Assembly: GCA_020466095.1 (NCBI GenBank)
Contig: CM035807.1
Span: forward strand, 22,903,243-22,967,242
Reading direction: 5' to 3'
From: Chlorops oryzae
Taxonomy: Eukaryota > Arthropoda > Insecta > Diptera > Chloropidae
DNA: 64,000 bases
The position numbers were made by a program, and so were the translations under genes. The notes beneath the pieces are model-generated. The model was not told where the DNA came from. It made no database searches and saw only the letters and a list, made by a program, of their open reading frames with translations. Numbering within the stretch: position 1 is the stretch's first letter; the number at the start of each line of letters is the position of its first letter. Below, piece after piece: positions 13,166 to 25,070 of the stretch.

Positions 13166-14044
13166 ACAAGTAAGGGTGTTATAGTCAGGCGAGCCTGACA
13201 ATAGAATACCCGACAAGACACACATGTTCAAATAACATTTAATATCCAGAGGTGTTTAAGGCCATTAGAGGCCCCAATACCGACCTTTGATAGATTTTTT
13301 TATGAAAACCGCCCTTTTGCCACGCCCACTTTTCCAATTTTTTTGAATTCTAATCGGGGGCTTAAATTTACGTTCAAATTCTAAGTTTCATTAAAATATT
13401 GCGAAAAAGTCCGATTTTAAGGCAGTTTTGGGATTTTTGTGACGACCCTAGTCTGGAGGTACCTTAAAATGGCCGATCAAGAAAATTTTTTTGGAGGATT
13501 TTAAGGCACAAAGGAAGCATAAGTGCCAAATTTCGTTAAGTCCCATTTGAATTTCGGGTGTAGGAGATAATTTTCGAAAAATCGCCCTTCTGCCACGCCC
13601 AATTTTTCCAATTTTCGGAAATAATTTACTGGCCTTTAAATATGATCAAATATCAAATTTCATCAAAATATCTTGAAAAAAATCGGTTTTAGAGCAGTTT
13701 TTGGATTTTCATAACAGACCCTAGTACTGGAGGTACCCCAAAAATGGTCCGATCGGGTCCATTCTCGAACTTGTTCTTACTCATGTCCCCGTGAGCACGC
13801 TACCAAATTTTGTCAAGATAGCTCAATTTCTTCGATAAGATAACTGTATACAAACAGACGGACAGACGGACAGACGGACGGACGGACAGACGGACAGACG
13901 GACGGACATGTCTAAATCGAATTCCTGGTGACACTGATCATTTCTATATATATTTTGTATGGTCTATCTCGACTAGTTCTGGGTGTTACACACAACCACA
14001 CAAACGCAATATACCCTCGACACAGAGTGTGTCGGGTATAAAAA
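13166..14044 (+). mobile_element. Interspersed repeat with DINE-1/Helentron-like architecture, copy 1
   Basis: The left end is AAGTAAGGGTGTTATAGTCA followed by the CAGGCGAGCCTG palindrome and ATACCCGACA. The right end is TACCCTCGACACAGAG then TGTGTCGGGTA, a stem-loop that also mirrors the left-end ATACCCGACA word. The body has two diverged halves of about 300 bases, each with CGCCCTT-TGCCACGCCCA and CCCTAGT-CTGGAGGTACC. A CAGACGGA microsatellite lies at 13854-13908. Subterminal inverted repeats, an internal microsatellite and a terminal hairpin are the layout of DINE-1/Helentron elements. Copies lie at 29575-30286 and 54497-55457. Confidence 0.6.
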
Positions 14045-17000
14045 GGTTCGAAAATTATACTTTGTTTGCAGGCCCTGTTTTAGGGATGGCAAGCTGGGAA
14101 AAATGCTCAAAGAAGAATTGTCAGGGACAGAAATTTGACATAGACATGCGATAAAGGTACCCCATTAGTGGCATCATAGGGGCGACAAATATTGTTTTTG
14201 CCCAGAGTGGCGAAAATTTAGATCGGGCCTTGTTTGTTAGGAGTTTTATTTTTTACTTAAAATATTTTCCGACAAATAAACGATCTTCTTGGACTATAAA
14301 TGAAGGTCAAATTATGCTGTTGGCCTTGAATTTTTTAGTACAATATAAAAATTGTCTAAAAGAAGTCATTATGTTTGTAGAGTAGTCCAGAATGAAAATT
14401 TAGTTTTATTCTGTCTTACAATAATATTAAATAAAAATAGTCAGATATGTATAAAGAAGATTTTAAAATATTAGATTGCTTATGAGATTATACAAAGACC
14501 CTCTGAGAGAGAAAATTGAATGGAAAAATACAACTTTTTTTTGGCATCATCTACTAATCTAATTTAAAAATACATGCTATTCTATCATCGAAATTTTCTT
14601 CTGATTCATTAACGCCTTTGTTTTTTGCTCTATTTTGGGGTGACAAGCCATTTATTTTAATTTTATTGACGAATAAATTGTGGACAAACGCGAATCAAAA
14701 AATTCATAAATATTTTTTTAAAGGCTGAAAAATCAAAACAATCAAAATAAAAATGTTTCATTTTGAATTGAAATTATTGACGTCATGACATTGGGGAGCT
14801 GAAATCAGGAATTTAAAGCTTATACGCATCAGAAAGTGTTATGGCTACTTTATAGAGGTTCACGATCTGAGGTCAACGATTGAGAAATTCACTTCTCACT
14901 CATGTCTTCACATGACTAAGACTGTGAAAACTCGAAGCAAAATGTCTTAATAGAAGCAACTGTCATTTTCTTCGTTATGTTACTCTCTTTCTCCACACCA
15001 ATTTATCCGATTTCCTTCCCAGGTTATTTATTAATTAGCGACCATATTAACTAATGACGTACTTCCTTTGTGGCATTAACTTCTAATGGAGTTTGTAATT
15101 AGTCTTGGAGCAATTTGTAGTTTACTTTTACTACAACCGATCGGCTCCATTCATTGTGTTCAATTGAATGGAGCCATTTGGAATGTAATTGAAGTTGGTT
15201 GCACTATTTTTCTCATAGTATCCAGTTCCATTCACACAATATAGGGACGTCACATGCTCTCTGAATACACACAAGGAAGTCATCATTACCAAGTTATACT
15301 TTTGCAACGTCCCATGGAGCAGCCATAAAGAGAACAATTTGACTTGAATAATGAGAAAATAATCAGAATGGAGTACAATAATTGAGTACTTTTAACTGAT
15401 TAATCATGATCTGGTATCCTCAAGCCTTCCTCCTAACCCACTTTTTAGATTAGATTGGGATTAGATTGGGGCAAGTACGGAAAACTCATCTCATTTAAAA
15501 ATTAAAAACAAAAATAAAAATAAAAAATTCATAATATATACCCCATTACTTTAGGAATTTCAATTACGCACGTCTCCAGCGAGTGCATTCCGAACGAGTC
15601 GAGAAATTAATATAATGCCTTCCCGCAAAAATTTCAATCCCAGTAGCCGATTTGTGGCAACAACACAGCAACATAGCAACAAACCGATATCCTCATAAAA
15701 ATCACGCAATTTGCTAAAACCAAAACAAATCATAAAGCGGAATACCGTACTCGACCGATCGTACATCCAAAGCGCCACTAAACCCATCAGACACCTCGCG
15801 ATTGAGGATGCAAACGTTGCCGTAAAGGTGAGTGCGCGGATTACTTTGCGCCACTGCGATTATGAATCCAGCGATTTACTGGCGTACGTGCCGAACGTAA
15901 ATTCAATTACGATCTTCTCGTCGGGCTCGCTGGCTGCCTGACTGGCAAAGCCAAAGCCAAAGCCAATTCAAATCAAAGCCAGGCAAATAAAATACAGTAG
16001 CTGGCAACGTAAATGGTTGCCGTAGTGGCCATTGCCGCATATCATATTTGCGAAGAGGTCTTCGGCTTAACAAGAAGGAAAGCACAATGCTGCGGCGGCG
16101 CAATCATAACCGCAAAACAGTTCAGCCAAAGCTCCGCTCCGCTGTCGATCGCGCTTGTGCAGTCTGATTCATCTTACGTTCATCATTTTCACATCGCATC
16201 AACCGAATTCGAGTTGAATTGAGTTGGTGCTGCATCTAGTTACGCTTGAAGTGAGTTAGTCCATCGATCCATCCATCCGTCCATCCATACAGCCATCTAT
16301 CCATCCATGCGTCTGGCCGTTACGCATGCGCCAAAGCGTTTTATTCCATTCCGCTGTAATCAAATTCAATATTGCCTGAGAAACTGAAATATCGTTTGGG
16401 TTCAGGTTGAAACTGTTGATGGTGTTGGTTGCTACTGTTGTTCCCTCACCATCTTCTTCTTCTTCTTCATCGGCTTCATATTCATATACATCTTCTGCTT
16501 CGTGTTCTTATTTTTCTTCTCCTTCTTCGTCTTCTGTGTTATTGTTTTCCGGGCGATTATAGTTTGGTTAATGCTCTCGGGGGAAAATTGATTAGGCCAC
16601 CGCAGGCAACTGACCTTACTACTGTTTTTACGCTTTAAGCAGAATCTCATCAAATCATAATGACAACAATTGATCAGCGGCATCGGCAGCCGATCATAAG
16701 TAGCTAGAATTCCATCATATTTCCGAGACAAAAAGGGGGAACGTTTCTCCATCGATAATGGATGCCTCGATCTTGATGCTAATGATAATTATGTTAATCT
16801 CGTTATCGTAAAAACTGGAATGCATTACTGCAGCAGACAACTGGCGTCGGTTTACGTTTTTAAGTAATCGAATCAAAGAGGAGGTTATGAGAGGAATTTT
16901 TGTAAATCTCTTAAAAGCATCTTGCCTTTTATGGGTGCTTATAAAAAGATGTTTTTGTTTGTGTTTTTTTTTTCGTTCGGTTTTAGTACCGCAAGTCTTT

Positions 17001-17834
17001 TTTGTTTCTCTTTCAAAGAGAAAACAAATATTCAAATATCAAAACAAAGTAGGTAATTTTTTCATGGGTCATTTGGACTTAAGCCCGTTTTATGTCTTTC
17101 AAGGTCTGGTCTTGCAACTTTGCGTCTCAGAGAGGAGAAAAAAGTGCCCATTAGGGATATAAATGAATATGAGGAAGAGGTTATGAACGAAAGTTAAGAA
17201 AGCTGTGATGGTAGGTATAAAATTGATCGCTTAAAAACGTGAAAAACATATTTATTTGCGGTGATGGTCGGCAAAGTTTGATGATCTCGTAAGCGTCCCT
17301 CATTATCTTGGCTTGAATATTTTTCTCTCTGAAATATATATGAGAGAGACTTGTCGATCAGTCAACACGATTCAAAATGGAAATTTTATTCTGATAGCTT
17401 TTGATTTGAGTGATCAACAAAATGATTCCGATTTTATTCACTTTGCGTGGGTTTTCCTCTAAACAATAAAAATTTCATGACGGAAGCCGAAAAACTGGAT
17501 CTGAGGGCGTTTAAATGGATCAAGTTTTTATATCACTGTATGGAAACTGTATAAGGAGTCTTCCGATATAAGCTGTACAAAGTTAACGATTATAATCTTC
17601 AGATTGATATAAATTAGTCTTTTTTTCTTTCAATCTTTGGCCAACATTTGCTCTAGGGATCCCAACAAAAAGGACAAAAACACCAATTAAAAAAGATATT
17701 TGGGCTCCTTTCCTATTTGCCCGTCAAAACAGATGCCATATGGCAAACTATATGATTTCCTACCTCACCGTCCTCTTAGTCTATAAGCGGTTCTTAAGTG
17801 GCTACGTTCATTTCATCAGACCTACGGTACATAC
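14045..17834. other. lbl intron, no recognised gene
   Basis: No supported gene. Simple repeats include AAAGCC copies near 15950-15980, CATC repeats at about 16260-16310 and TTC repeats at about 16450-16540. The leucine- and lysine-rich ORFs at 16429-17035 follow from these repeats. Confidence 0.5.
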
Positions 17835-18795
17835 CTTGCTCATCATCGAAATTCTTTGTCGAAAGTTGAAATAGCGCATCTAACGGTGTATCTCCGGGAA
17901 TAGATTTCTTAGTTTTATCACCAGAACTGCTTTCATCACCCGCATTCTTTCCTTCGTTCTCACCGCTCGCCGTCACCCTCGAAGACGCTTCTTTGGTAGA
18001 TTTTTCAGGACTTTCACTCACGCTATCGTTGCTATTGACATTGACTTCCGGTGAGCAGCAAGCACTGCCGGTGGAGTTTCTCGACCGTGAATCCCGCTCG
18101 GAACCGTCTTCGGATTGTATGACATTCGGATCCATGCTCATTTGACGCAGCATTTGTGCCTGCAGTTGAAAGTGCTCCTGCAATTGGCGCTGATAGTCCC
18201 AGGCCAGACGTTGTTCGTAGTGAAGCAGATGGGCCGGCGCAAAGAACGGTCGAACTGGCAGTGGGCCTCGTAGTGCCGTTGGGTCCCATGGGGTTAGAAC
18301 TGGCTTTGTTAGTGTTGCGGCGGGTACTTCGAGTATCATTGGAGGGAGTCCATGTAAAGGGGGGAGCGCAATATTTGCGGGAAACTGTTGAAGGCGCTCG
18401 CTGGTTAAGGGGCTTGTGAGTACAGTTGCCTCAGGTTGCTTATCGCTCGGAGAAGCACTTCGTTCAAATTGAGAATCATCTTTTTTCCCAAGTATATCAT
18501 CGATAGTAAAGCTTTTGACCCTTTCAACACTTGATTTTCGTTCGCCTTGAGGAGCACCTACATTCGACGGATGAACATCTTTTGGAGACGGGACCCGTTC
18601 TGGGTTGTTCGATACACGTAATCGTTTCACCTGTATTGGTGGCTGAAATGCATTTGGTGGATTTCGTAGCGAGGCTAACGGCGCTATTCGCAAGGTTGAT
18701 CTCGGTGGCGGTGGACTTGGTGAGCCCACTGAGATCTCCGATATTGCTGGACTAAATGTTCGCATCGGCTTTGGACTTGTACACGTTGGCAGCAT
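17835..18795 (-). CDS. lbl: Ladybird late, first coding exon (homeobox exon outside window)
   Basis: This exon encodes about 320 residues of a ladybird/LBX-family transcription factor, a nuclear regulator of muscle, heart and epidermal fate in flies. Residues 10-25 carry the SEISVG block also present in the paralogue at 42.5 kb. Residues 96-102 (FTIDDIL, after VKS) are an eh1 motif, known to recruit the co-repressor Groucho. Residues 179-209 hold a conserved PVRPF...LLHYEQRLAWDYQRQLQEHF block, and residues 303-310 are TPLDALFQ, conserved before the intron in LBX proteins. The exon ends at a GTATGT donor (17834 downward) after one base of a codon (phase 1), as in the paralogue. I chose ATG 18795 because its context (CAACATG) is good and MLPT aligns with the paralogue's start. 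ATGs at 18804 and 18831 are in frame and could add 3 or 12 residues. No homeobox follows down to position 1. The lbl name rests on position and on the shorter exon; lbl and lbe could be swapped. Confidence 0.88.
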
Positions 18796-19142
18796 GTTGC
18801 GCATCAAAATTCTACGCTCTTCGAGCAACATTAAAACAGTTTTTATTCTTTTTTTTTTAAAGACAATCAATTTTTGTTCACATACTTTTAGGATTCTAGG
18901 CTCTCGAAGGCTGAATTATTGGATTTTATTGTTTTGATTAAATGAAAAAACATGGCAATTTTTGTTTGTCTTATTGAACTTTGCTCACAAAACACTTAAG
19001 ATCACATTAAGATCGTTTATCCAAATAAGTATGCTTCGTTTTTTTTCAACTGTATGTATCAATATATGCTTTATCATTCGACTGTCGCAATGAATGAGGA
19101 ACTGGCAAAAAAGCGACGGCAAAACAAACCGCTTGCGAAATC

Positions 19143-19180
19143 GACTGAGACGTATTACTTTCTTATAGCCGAACTATAAA
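19143..19180 (-). promoter_or_regulatory. lbl: Candidate lbl core promoter
   Basis: On the minus strand TCAGTC (19148-19143) matches the insect initiator TCAGTY, with A+1 at 19146. A TATA-like TATAG starts at 19178, 32 bases upstream. A 5' UTR of about 350 nt to the chosen ATG would result. The bases from the initiator onward (CAGTCGATTTCGCAAGCG) resemble those at 43050 upstream of lbe. No transcript evidence is available, so this is a suggestion. Confidence 0.3.
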
Positions 19181-22100
19181 CAATATGGCTCAAAATACTC
19201 ATGTGGAGAGAACGTTTTTGTGGCCTCAAAATGCCGCTCTCCGCTCGTGACGTCACCGATGGTGTTCGCTCACGCGAGAGCGGTGATTCTTGAATACAAG
19301 TTTTTGAGAGGTGTTTCCCTTTTGGACTTTAGCCAATCAGCAATGCGTAACGGCTCTTGTGCACTCTCGTGCTCTGAAGACTCTATTCCTCTCACTCTGT
19401 CACACATCGGCTATAGGGGGTAGTCCCTTCTAGCTCGCACTGGACGTCACTAAAGTAGAGCATTCGAATTTAATAAATGTCTTGTCAGTCTCTCTGGGGT
19501 ATTATTCTTCGTTTAATGTTCACTTCTTTTTATTTGTTTTTGTTTTTTTTTTCTTCTTCGGGGTCTCTCCTACCTCGTACTTTGTTTGTCTACGTGGTTC
19601 CACATGGTTGCTTTGCTTAATTATGTTAATTGGTCTTTGTTGTTGCCTCATTGAAGAGTTTTTCTTTTTGTACTCATTTATTCCTTTTGTGTTTTTCTTC
19701 CGTTTTGTGTTTTCCATTTTTTTTTTTTTTTTTTGTTTTGTTTTTCATTTTTGGTTTCCTTCTTTTCGTTTGGCGCATTTCATTTCATGCGCACTCAATT
19801 GTCATCCATCAATAAACGAATGAGTGAATGTTGCGCGTTTCGCTATTCCTCCGAGTGTGTTGTGTGTGTGTGTATGTATGAGTGTTCCATGTCAGTGTGT
19901 GCGCGAATATATTTCGGTGTTAATTTATTGTACCCTTTGTCGGCTATTTTTCGCTTTTGATGTATTTGCTGACTGCAGTAATTTGCAAAAGCATTTAACT
20001 TTGAAAGGTGTCACGATGTTGATGGCAGCCGGGCTGCTTTAATCGGGGTTGCATGAGAAGCCGAATTTGCATCGAAAGCAACAATGGGAAGCGGAATTCT
20101 CGAAGGGATTGAAAGCCACGTAAATCCATATGAATTTTTAATGTGTAGGCAGTGATTTCATTTTTGACGAATGATTTTGAGAGAAATTCGGACGTAAAAA
20201 AATCGGTTCCGGGATCTCTAAGTGGCAAGAGGCAAGTAATCCAGTCTGTGATGAAAAGGGCATAAGTTTTTTGGTAGTTCAAAATTAAAAAAGATTCATT
20301 TTTCAAGTTAACTCCGACTTTAAGGAGGGTGGAGTACACGGGCCCATGGGTTACTCGTCAGATACACCCGAATCTAGGTCTTGATAAAGGTTCTTCCTCC
20401 TAACTGGCCAGTTTCGTCTCCTTTTGACAGGCAAAAGAATTTGAACATTAAATTTGGACTTAGGATTCAAGTCTATGTTGAGTCGGGTTTTTCATAGTTC
20501 AAAGCCAAGGGCGCCATCCAGACTTTGATGAAGGGGGAACCAATTTTTTAAGTTGAAAATTGAACTAAATTTAGAGTAATGGCTCGATTTTAAAGTAAAT
20601 TCCGTCTTCAAGGGGAGACAGGGCGACGGCCTCATTGGTCCCCGTCAAATACGACCTTTTTCAATGCGGGATATGATATTTTGAAAAACTTTTACGACAC
20701 AACCCAAAAAAAATTTAAAGCGTCAGAAGTCGTACTACTCATACTATATTTTTTGCGGGTTCGCTGAATCCAAATTCGAGAGTAATAAAGCTCCACCGAC
20801 TGCAGATTTAGACAGAACATCGAAAAAGAATTCTGGAGTTTTTTGTCCAAAAACCAAAAATTTTGGACGTCTCTTTTAAAATTACGACGAAACCTAGAAC
20901 CGATGCAGCTGCTTAGACCTCAAATTCGGATTCAGAGGCCTCGCAAGCATGCAGAAAGCGTAATAGTTAAGACTCGCATATATACAGCAATACCTTTAGT
21001 GTGACCTCTATAGTGGGTTAGACACTTTCATTTTTTTGTGGGTCTTCGTCATTTTTCCAGGTGTTTGAATGAACGTCCTCAAAAAATGTACTTCCATGGT
21101 ATATAAGCAATATAACCGACCTTAATATATCCTTCCATAGTTGATTTTCCGAACATTTTCTTCCAATCCTCCATTTTCTTGTCCTAAAGTGTTTTTCTCT
21201 TCGTCTTGTGCTTTGTCATGTTGCATGTAAAAGTCTATTTAATTTGCTGTCTAAATGGCTTTTCTGACACCCTCTTGTTTGGCGACTACCAGCCGAAGCT
21301 CAATGAAGTTAAATGGTCTTATGTAATTCCGTCAAAAGCTGGCAAGCCGGAATCGATAAACGGTTTCTTTTCTCTTGTTCTTTTTGTTTTTTTTGGTTTT
21401 TCTTTTTGTTTTTGTTTGTTTGTTTGTTGTTGCTATCATTAATTTGAATTGCTTCAAGATGGCGGTTGGATAATGTTAATAGGGGCTTTCCCCCTTTTCT
21501 TCATGATGTTATGGCGTTTTCAAATGCTGGTCGTGTCTTTCGATTTGAAAACATATTTTATTGATGGCTTTCGGTGCTTAATATTAATTGTTTTTCTTCT
21601 TTTCTCCTTCTTCGATCGATTTTCCTTTTTTTTTTCGCCTATAAAGCGTTGGTGTGTTAATTTCGGTTTTTCGACGAGTGACTTTTGACATTTGATATTG
21701 AACGGCTTAAAAGTGCAGCGCTTAGAGACGTTGTAAGAGGAAAATTTAATTAATTAGAAAATGTATTTTCTTTTTTCTCTCTCAAAATTATGTATACCAT
21801 GAAATGTCACAGAATTTGTCAGAGCCCGCACGCTAAAAATTCAATGATCGAAAATTCCCCTCATTTATTAACAACCCTTCCACTTCATTAAAAGTCTATA
21901 AATATTTCAAAAATTCTAGCTGAATGGCAGGGGAAAAACGTGTTGGTACAGGATTTCTCAGCTCATAATTTTGTCATAAAAGTTTTCTCGATTCCCAGCG
22001 CCTTAAAATTTGTCGCGCCTCTCATCGTTGCCGTCAACGAATGTCATTGATCGTTCTTAATTGTCAACTTATGAAGCTGTCAACTGTCAACGCCGGTAGA

Positions 22101-22817
22101 TTTGTGTGTTTGTGCATGTGTGTATGCTCTCGTATGCTTTCTAATGGGCGTGTCGCAACACTCAGAAATATGTACTTGAAATGTCAAAACCATCACGCTA
22201 TGCTTGTCACACAATGACTCTACAAATATAGGTACGAGGGCACAAAATATCACAGCCACCATCCTGTGTGTGAGTGTGTCGAGTGGTCAATTTGCGGTTC
22301 CTGTTTGCAATTATCCTTTTTCCTGTAAATGTCTTCCAGCTCTTAAGAGTGTGACTAAATGCCATAATGATTTTCAAAAATGTTTTCATGATGAATTTAG
22401 ATCGATCCTTTGCTGTATATCAGCTGCCCGAAGCGTGACGAATGTATTGAGGTTCCTGTCTGTGTGATGCATTTATTAAGATTATGAGGATTTGAGTTGA
22501 GTCGACTATGCCACAAATTGAGTTCAGTGATCATAAGGTTTTTTGATAATGAAACATCTGCGAAATTCAAATGAGAAGAATTCGGGAGTTCTCAGGAACT
22601 TTATTCATCCAATTTATCGAGCTTCACTGTGGCTCAATAATTTTATTTATCAAATAATTATTATTACACCAACTTACAGAATTTTCCAGGGACATCTAAA
22701 TGCCCTTTTCTTATGGACTTTGGAGCTCTGAATACGAAAGCAATATAAAGAAAAATCTTCCATGAAGCCTTTCTTTTTATTGATTTTTGAAAAATTACAA
22801 TTTTTAGGGGTAGGTAC
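19181..22817. other. lbl-lbe spacer upstream of lbl
   Basis: The first 260 bases hold CpG-containing sequence with the CRE palindromes, suitable for a proximal regulatory region. Beyond 19500 there are long T-rich tracts and TG repeats near 19860-19885, and a TTTTTG-rich stretch near 21380-21435. No gene was recognised. Confidence 0.45.
19248..19255. promoter_or_regulatory. CRE/ATF palindrome TGACGTCA upstream of lbl
   Basis: A perfect TGACGTCA palindrome lies about 105 bases upstream of the candidate lbl start site. A one-mismatch copy (GGACGTCA) is at 19442-19449. Such sites bind CREB/ATF bZIP proteins, but an 8-base word can occur by chance. Confidence 0.3.
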
Positions 22818-24233
22818 TAGAGCTGGAGAAACAATCGATAGCACTATCGATACTATCGATGGTTTCCAAACTATCGAAAACAACGATGGTTTATGAAAAC
22901 TTTGGATAGTTTAGATTCATGGACATTTACTTTAGCATTCGAAAGGAGATGCTGGCGGTAACAGAGGGTTTTGTTCTTTTTGAAATGGAAAGATTCCAAA
23001 AAATGCCTTAATTTAGATAAGGGCGAGCCGCTCGAAAATTCATCTTTCGATTATCAAAATTTTCGATAATCGAAACTATCGAAGATGATGATGTGGCTGG
23101 TGATGATGGTGATAATGATGATGATGAGTTGATGATGATGTTGATGATGGTGATGATGATGGTGATATGACGGTGATGAGGATGGTGAGGCTGGTGATGA
23201 TGATGGTGAGGTTGGTGATGATGTTGATGATGATGATGGTGAGGGTGGTGATGATGATGGTGAGGTTGGTGATGAAGATGGTGATGATGTTAGTGATGAT
23301 GTTGGTGATGACGATGGTGAGGTTGGTGATGTTGTTGGTGATGGTGTTGGTGATGATGATGGTGATGATGATGGTGATAATGTTGGTGATGATGTTGGTG
23401 ATAATGTTGGTGATGATGTTGGTGATGATGACAGTGAGGTTGGTGATGATGGTGTTTATGTTGTTGATATTGATGATAATGATTCTGTTGATGGTGATGA
23501 TGATGATGATGATGTTGGTGAGGTTGATGATGGTGACAGAGATGATGACGGTGATGATGACGGCGATGATGACGGTCATGGTGATGATGATTAACTTACA
23601 CACGTTCTTGCGATGTGAGGAAATCGTGAAAAATCTTCAGAATTTCTGCGAGTCTTATAGTGTCCAATTTTACAAACCAAATGAGAATTTTAGGCGTAAT
23701 GCTAAAATTTTATTCTATCCACTGATGCCAGAACGAGGGGCTTTTTCCGTTTTGAGGGATTTTTTCGATTTTACCCGTAACCAAAATCACTTCAAATGTT
23801 TACAAGGGATTTTTACTTTTTTTAAAACAAAAATAAAGGAAGATTTTTCAATATCCAAGGGCAAAGTGTAACCAAAATGTTGCCTAGCATCAGTGCTGTT
23901 TACGAAGTATGGAGAATTTATTAAGGAGGTTTCAAAATTCGGCGTCTTGTATATTACCACGTGATATTAAATGAGGAGGGATACAAATTATTTTATCAAA
24001 TTATTATAGGACCACCATTAATTTTTTTAAATTTAAAACTTTCAAATGGTTGATAATAAAATGTTAAACAGCTCAAGCATGCTTGATTGAAATCACTAGC
24101 AATTTGTCAATGAAATTAGTTAAAATTTTAAAATATCTTCCGATATTACTATCGATACTGATCGATGAGTTGTCACACTATCGACTATCGTGACTATCGA
24201 TTGTCGCAACTATCGATATTGTATCCAGCTCTA
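22818..24233. mobile_element. TATCGATA-rich element with hAT-like ends
   Basis: The left end TAGAGCTGGAGAAACAATCG (22818 on) and the right end at 24233 (complement TAGAGCTGGATACAATATCG) form imperfect inverted repeats. Both are followed inward by many CTATCGATA words. The flanks GTAGGTAC and CTAGGTAT match at 6 of 8 positions, compatible with an eroded 8-bp hAT target duplication. A second right end lies at 25023 because the right part is duplicated. The middle is a GAT microsatellite. No transposase was found. Confidence 0.5.
23082..23590 (+). repeat. GAT/GGT trinucleotide microsatellite
   Basis: About 510 bases of GATGATGGT-type repeats inside the TATCGATA-rich element. It creates long but meaningless ORFs on both strands (Met/Val-rich forward, Ile/Thr-rich reverse). 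Confidence 0.9.
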
Positions 24234-24290
24234 CTAGGTATTGGAGGTTCTTATGATGTAAGATACTCGATAATGCGTCGATGACGATGG
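23600..24290 (+). repeat. Duplicated block, copy 1
   Basis: This block recurs at 24420-25070 in the same orientation. It covers the right part of the TATCGATA-rich element, from TTCTTGC to beyond the TCCAGCTCTA end. From about 23900 to 24160 the two copies are nearly identical; before that, copy 2 lacks many single bases present here. Confidence 0.8.
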
Positions 24291-24419
24291 TGAAGTGGTG
24301 ATGATGCTTCAAATGAAAAGGTGAAAATGATGATTCTGTAATGACTTTGATTGTAAATGAATTGTGATAGATCGGTAGGAGAATGATGTGAGATATCTGT
24401 ATGATGACGTCTGTATAAC

Positions 24420-25070
24420 TTCAAAAAGTTCTTGCTTGTAGTCGTAAAAATCTTCAGATTCTGCAGTCTTAGTGTCCATTTTACAACCAAAGAGAATTTA
24501 GGCGTAATGCTAAAATTTTCTATGATGATGCCAGAAGAGGCTTTTTCGTTGTATGAGGAGATTTTTTCATTTTACTCAGTAACAAAATTACTTCAAATGT
24601 TACAAGATTTTACTTTTTTAAAGCTAAAAATTAAGGAATTTTTCAATATCCATTGGCAAAGTGTAATCCAAATGATGCCTAGCATCAGTGCTGTTTACGA
24701 AGTATGGAGAATTTATTAAGGAGGTTTCAAAATTCGGCGTCTTGTATATTACCACGTGATATTAAATGAGGAGGGATACAAATTATTTTATCAAATTATT
24801 ATAGGACCACCATTAATTTTTTTAAATTTAAAACTTTCAAATGGTTGATAATAAAATGTTAAACAGCTCAAGCATGCTTGATTGAAATCACTAGCAATTT
24901 GTCAATGAAATTAGTTAAAATTTTAAAATATCTTCCGATATTACTATCGATACTATCGATATTTCACACTATCGACTATCGTGACTATCGATTGTCGCAA
25001 CTATCGATATTTATCCAGCTCTACTAGGTATTGGAGGTTCTTAGAGAAGAACTCGATAATGCGTCACACG
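24420..25070 (+). repeat. Duplicated block, copy 2 (deletion-rich)
   Basis: Copy of 23600-24290. Over its first 240 bases it differs mostly by loss of single bases, many in homopolymers, which is typical of uncorrected long-read sequence. The link between the copies (24242-24420) is degenerate GAT-like sequence. Either a real tandem duplication or an assembly artefact bridged by the microsatellite. Confidence 0.75.

Larger units (their letters stand above)
1..17834 (-). other. lbl: lbl intron 1, 5' part (runs off the window)
   Basis: Everything from the donor at 17834 down to position 1 should be intron, because no homeodomain-coding exon appears on the minus strand here and the phase-1 donor needs one downstream. 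The intron is therefore at least 17.8 kb. It holds a 1-kb tandem duplication, one dispersed GC-rich repeat, a LINE 3' end and a DINE-like repeat, all listed separately. A missing exon through assembly error cannot be excluded. Confidence 0.7.

Noticed and set aside
16429..17035. Leu-rich and Lys-rich ORFs
   Set aside because: Translation of TTC and A-rich repeats; no conserved domain.
1..17834. Search for the lbl homeobox exon
   Set aside because: No minus-strand frame contains WFQNRR or other homeodomain blocks, so the exon is placed outside the window.
18032..18755. Frames opposite or overlapping lbl exon 1
   Set aside because: Shadows of the conserved lbl coding frame.
19482..19823. Phe-rich ORF resembling membrane segments
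   Set aside because: Caused by long T tracts; not a credible transporter.
23167..23871. 234-residue forward ORF and 175-residue reverse ORF
   Set aside because: Both are readings of the GAT/GGT microsatellite (Met/Val-rich or Ile/Thr-rich) and carry no domain.
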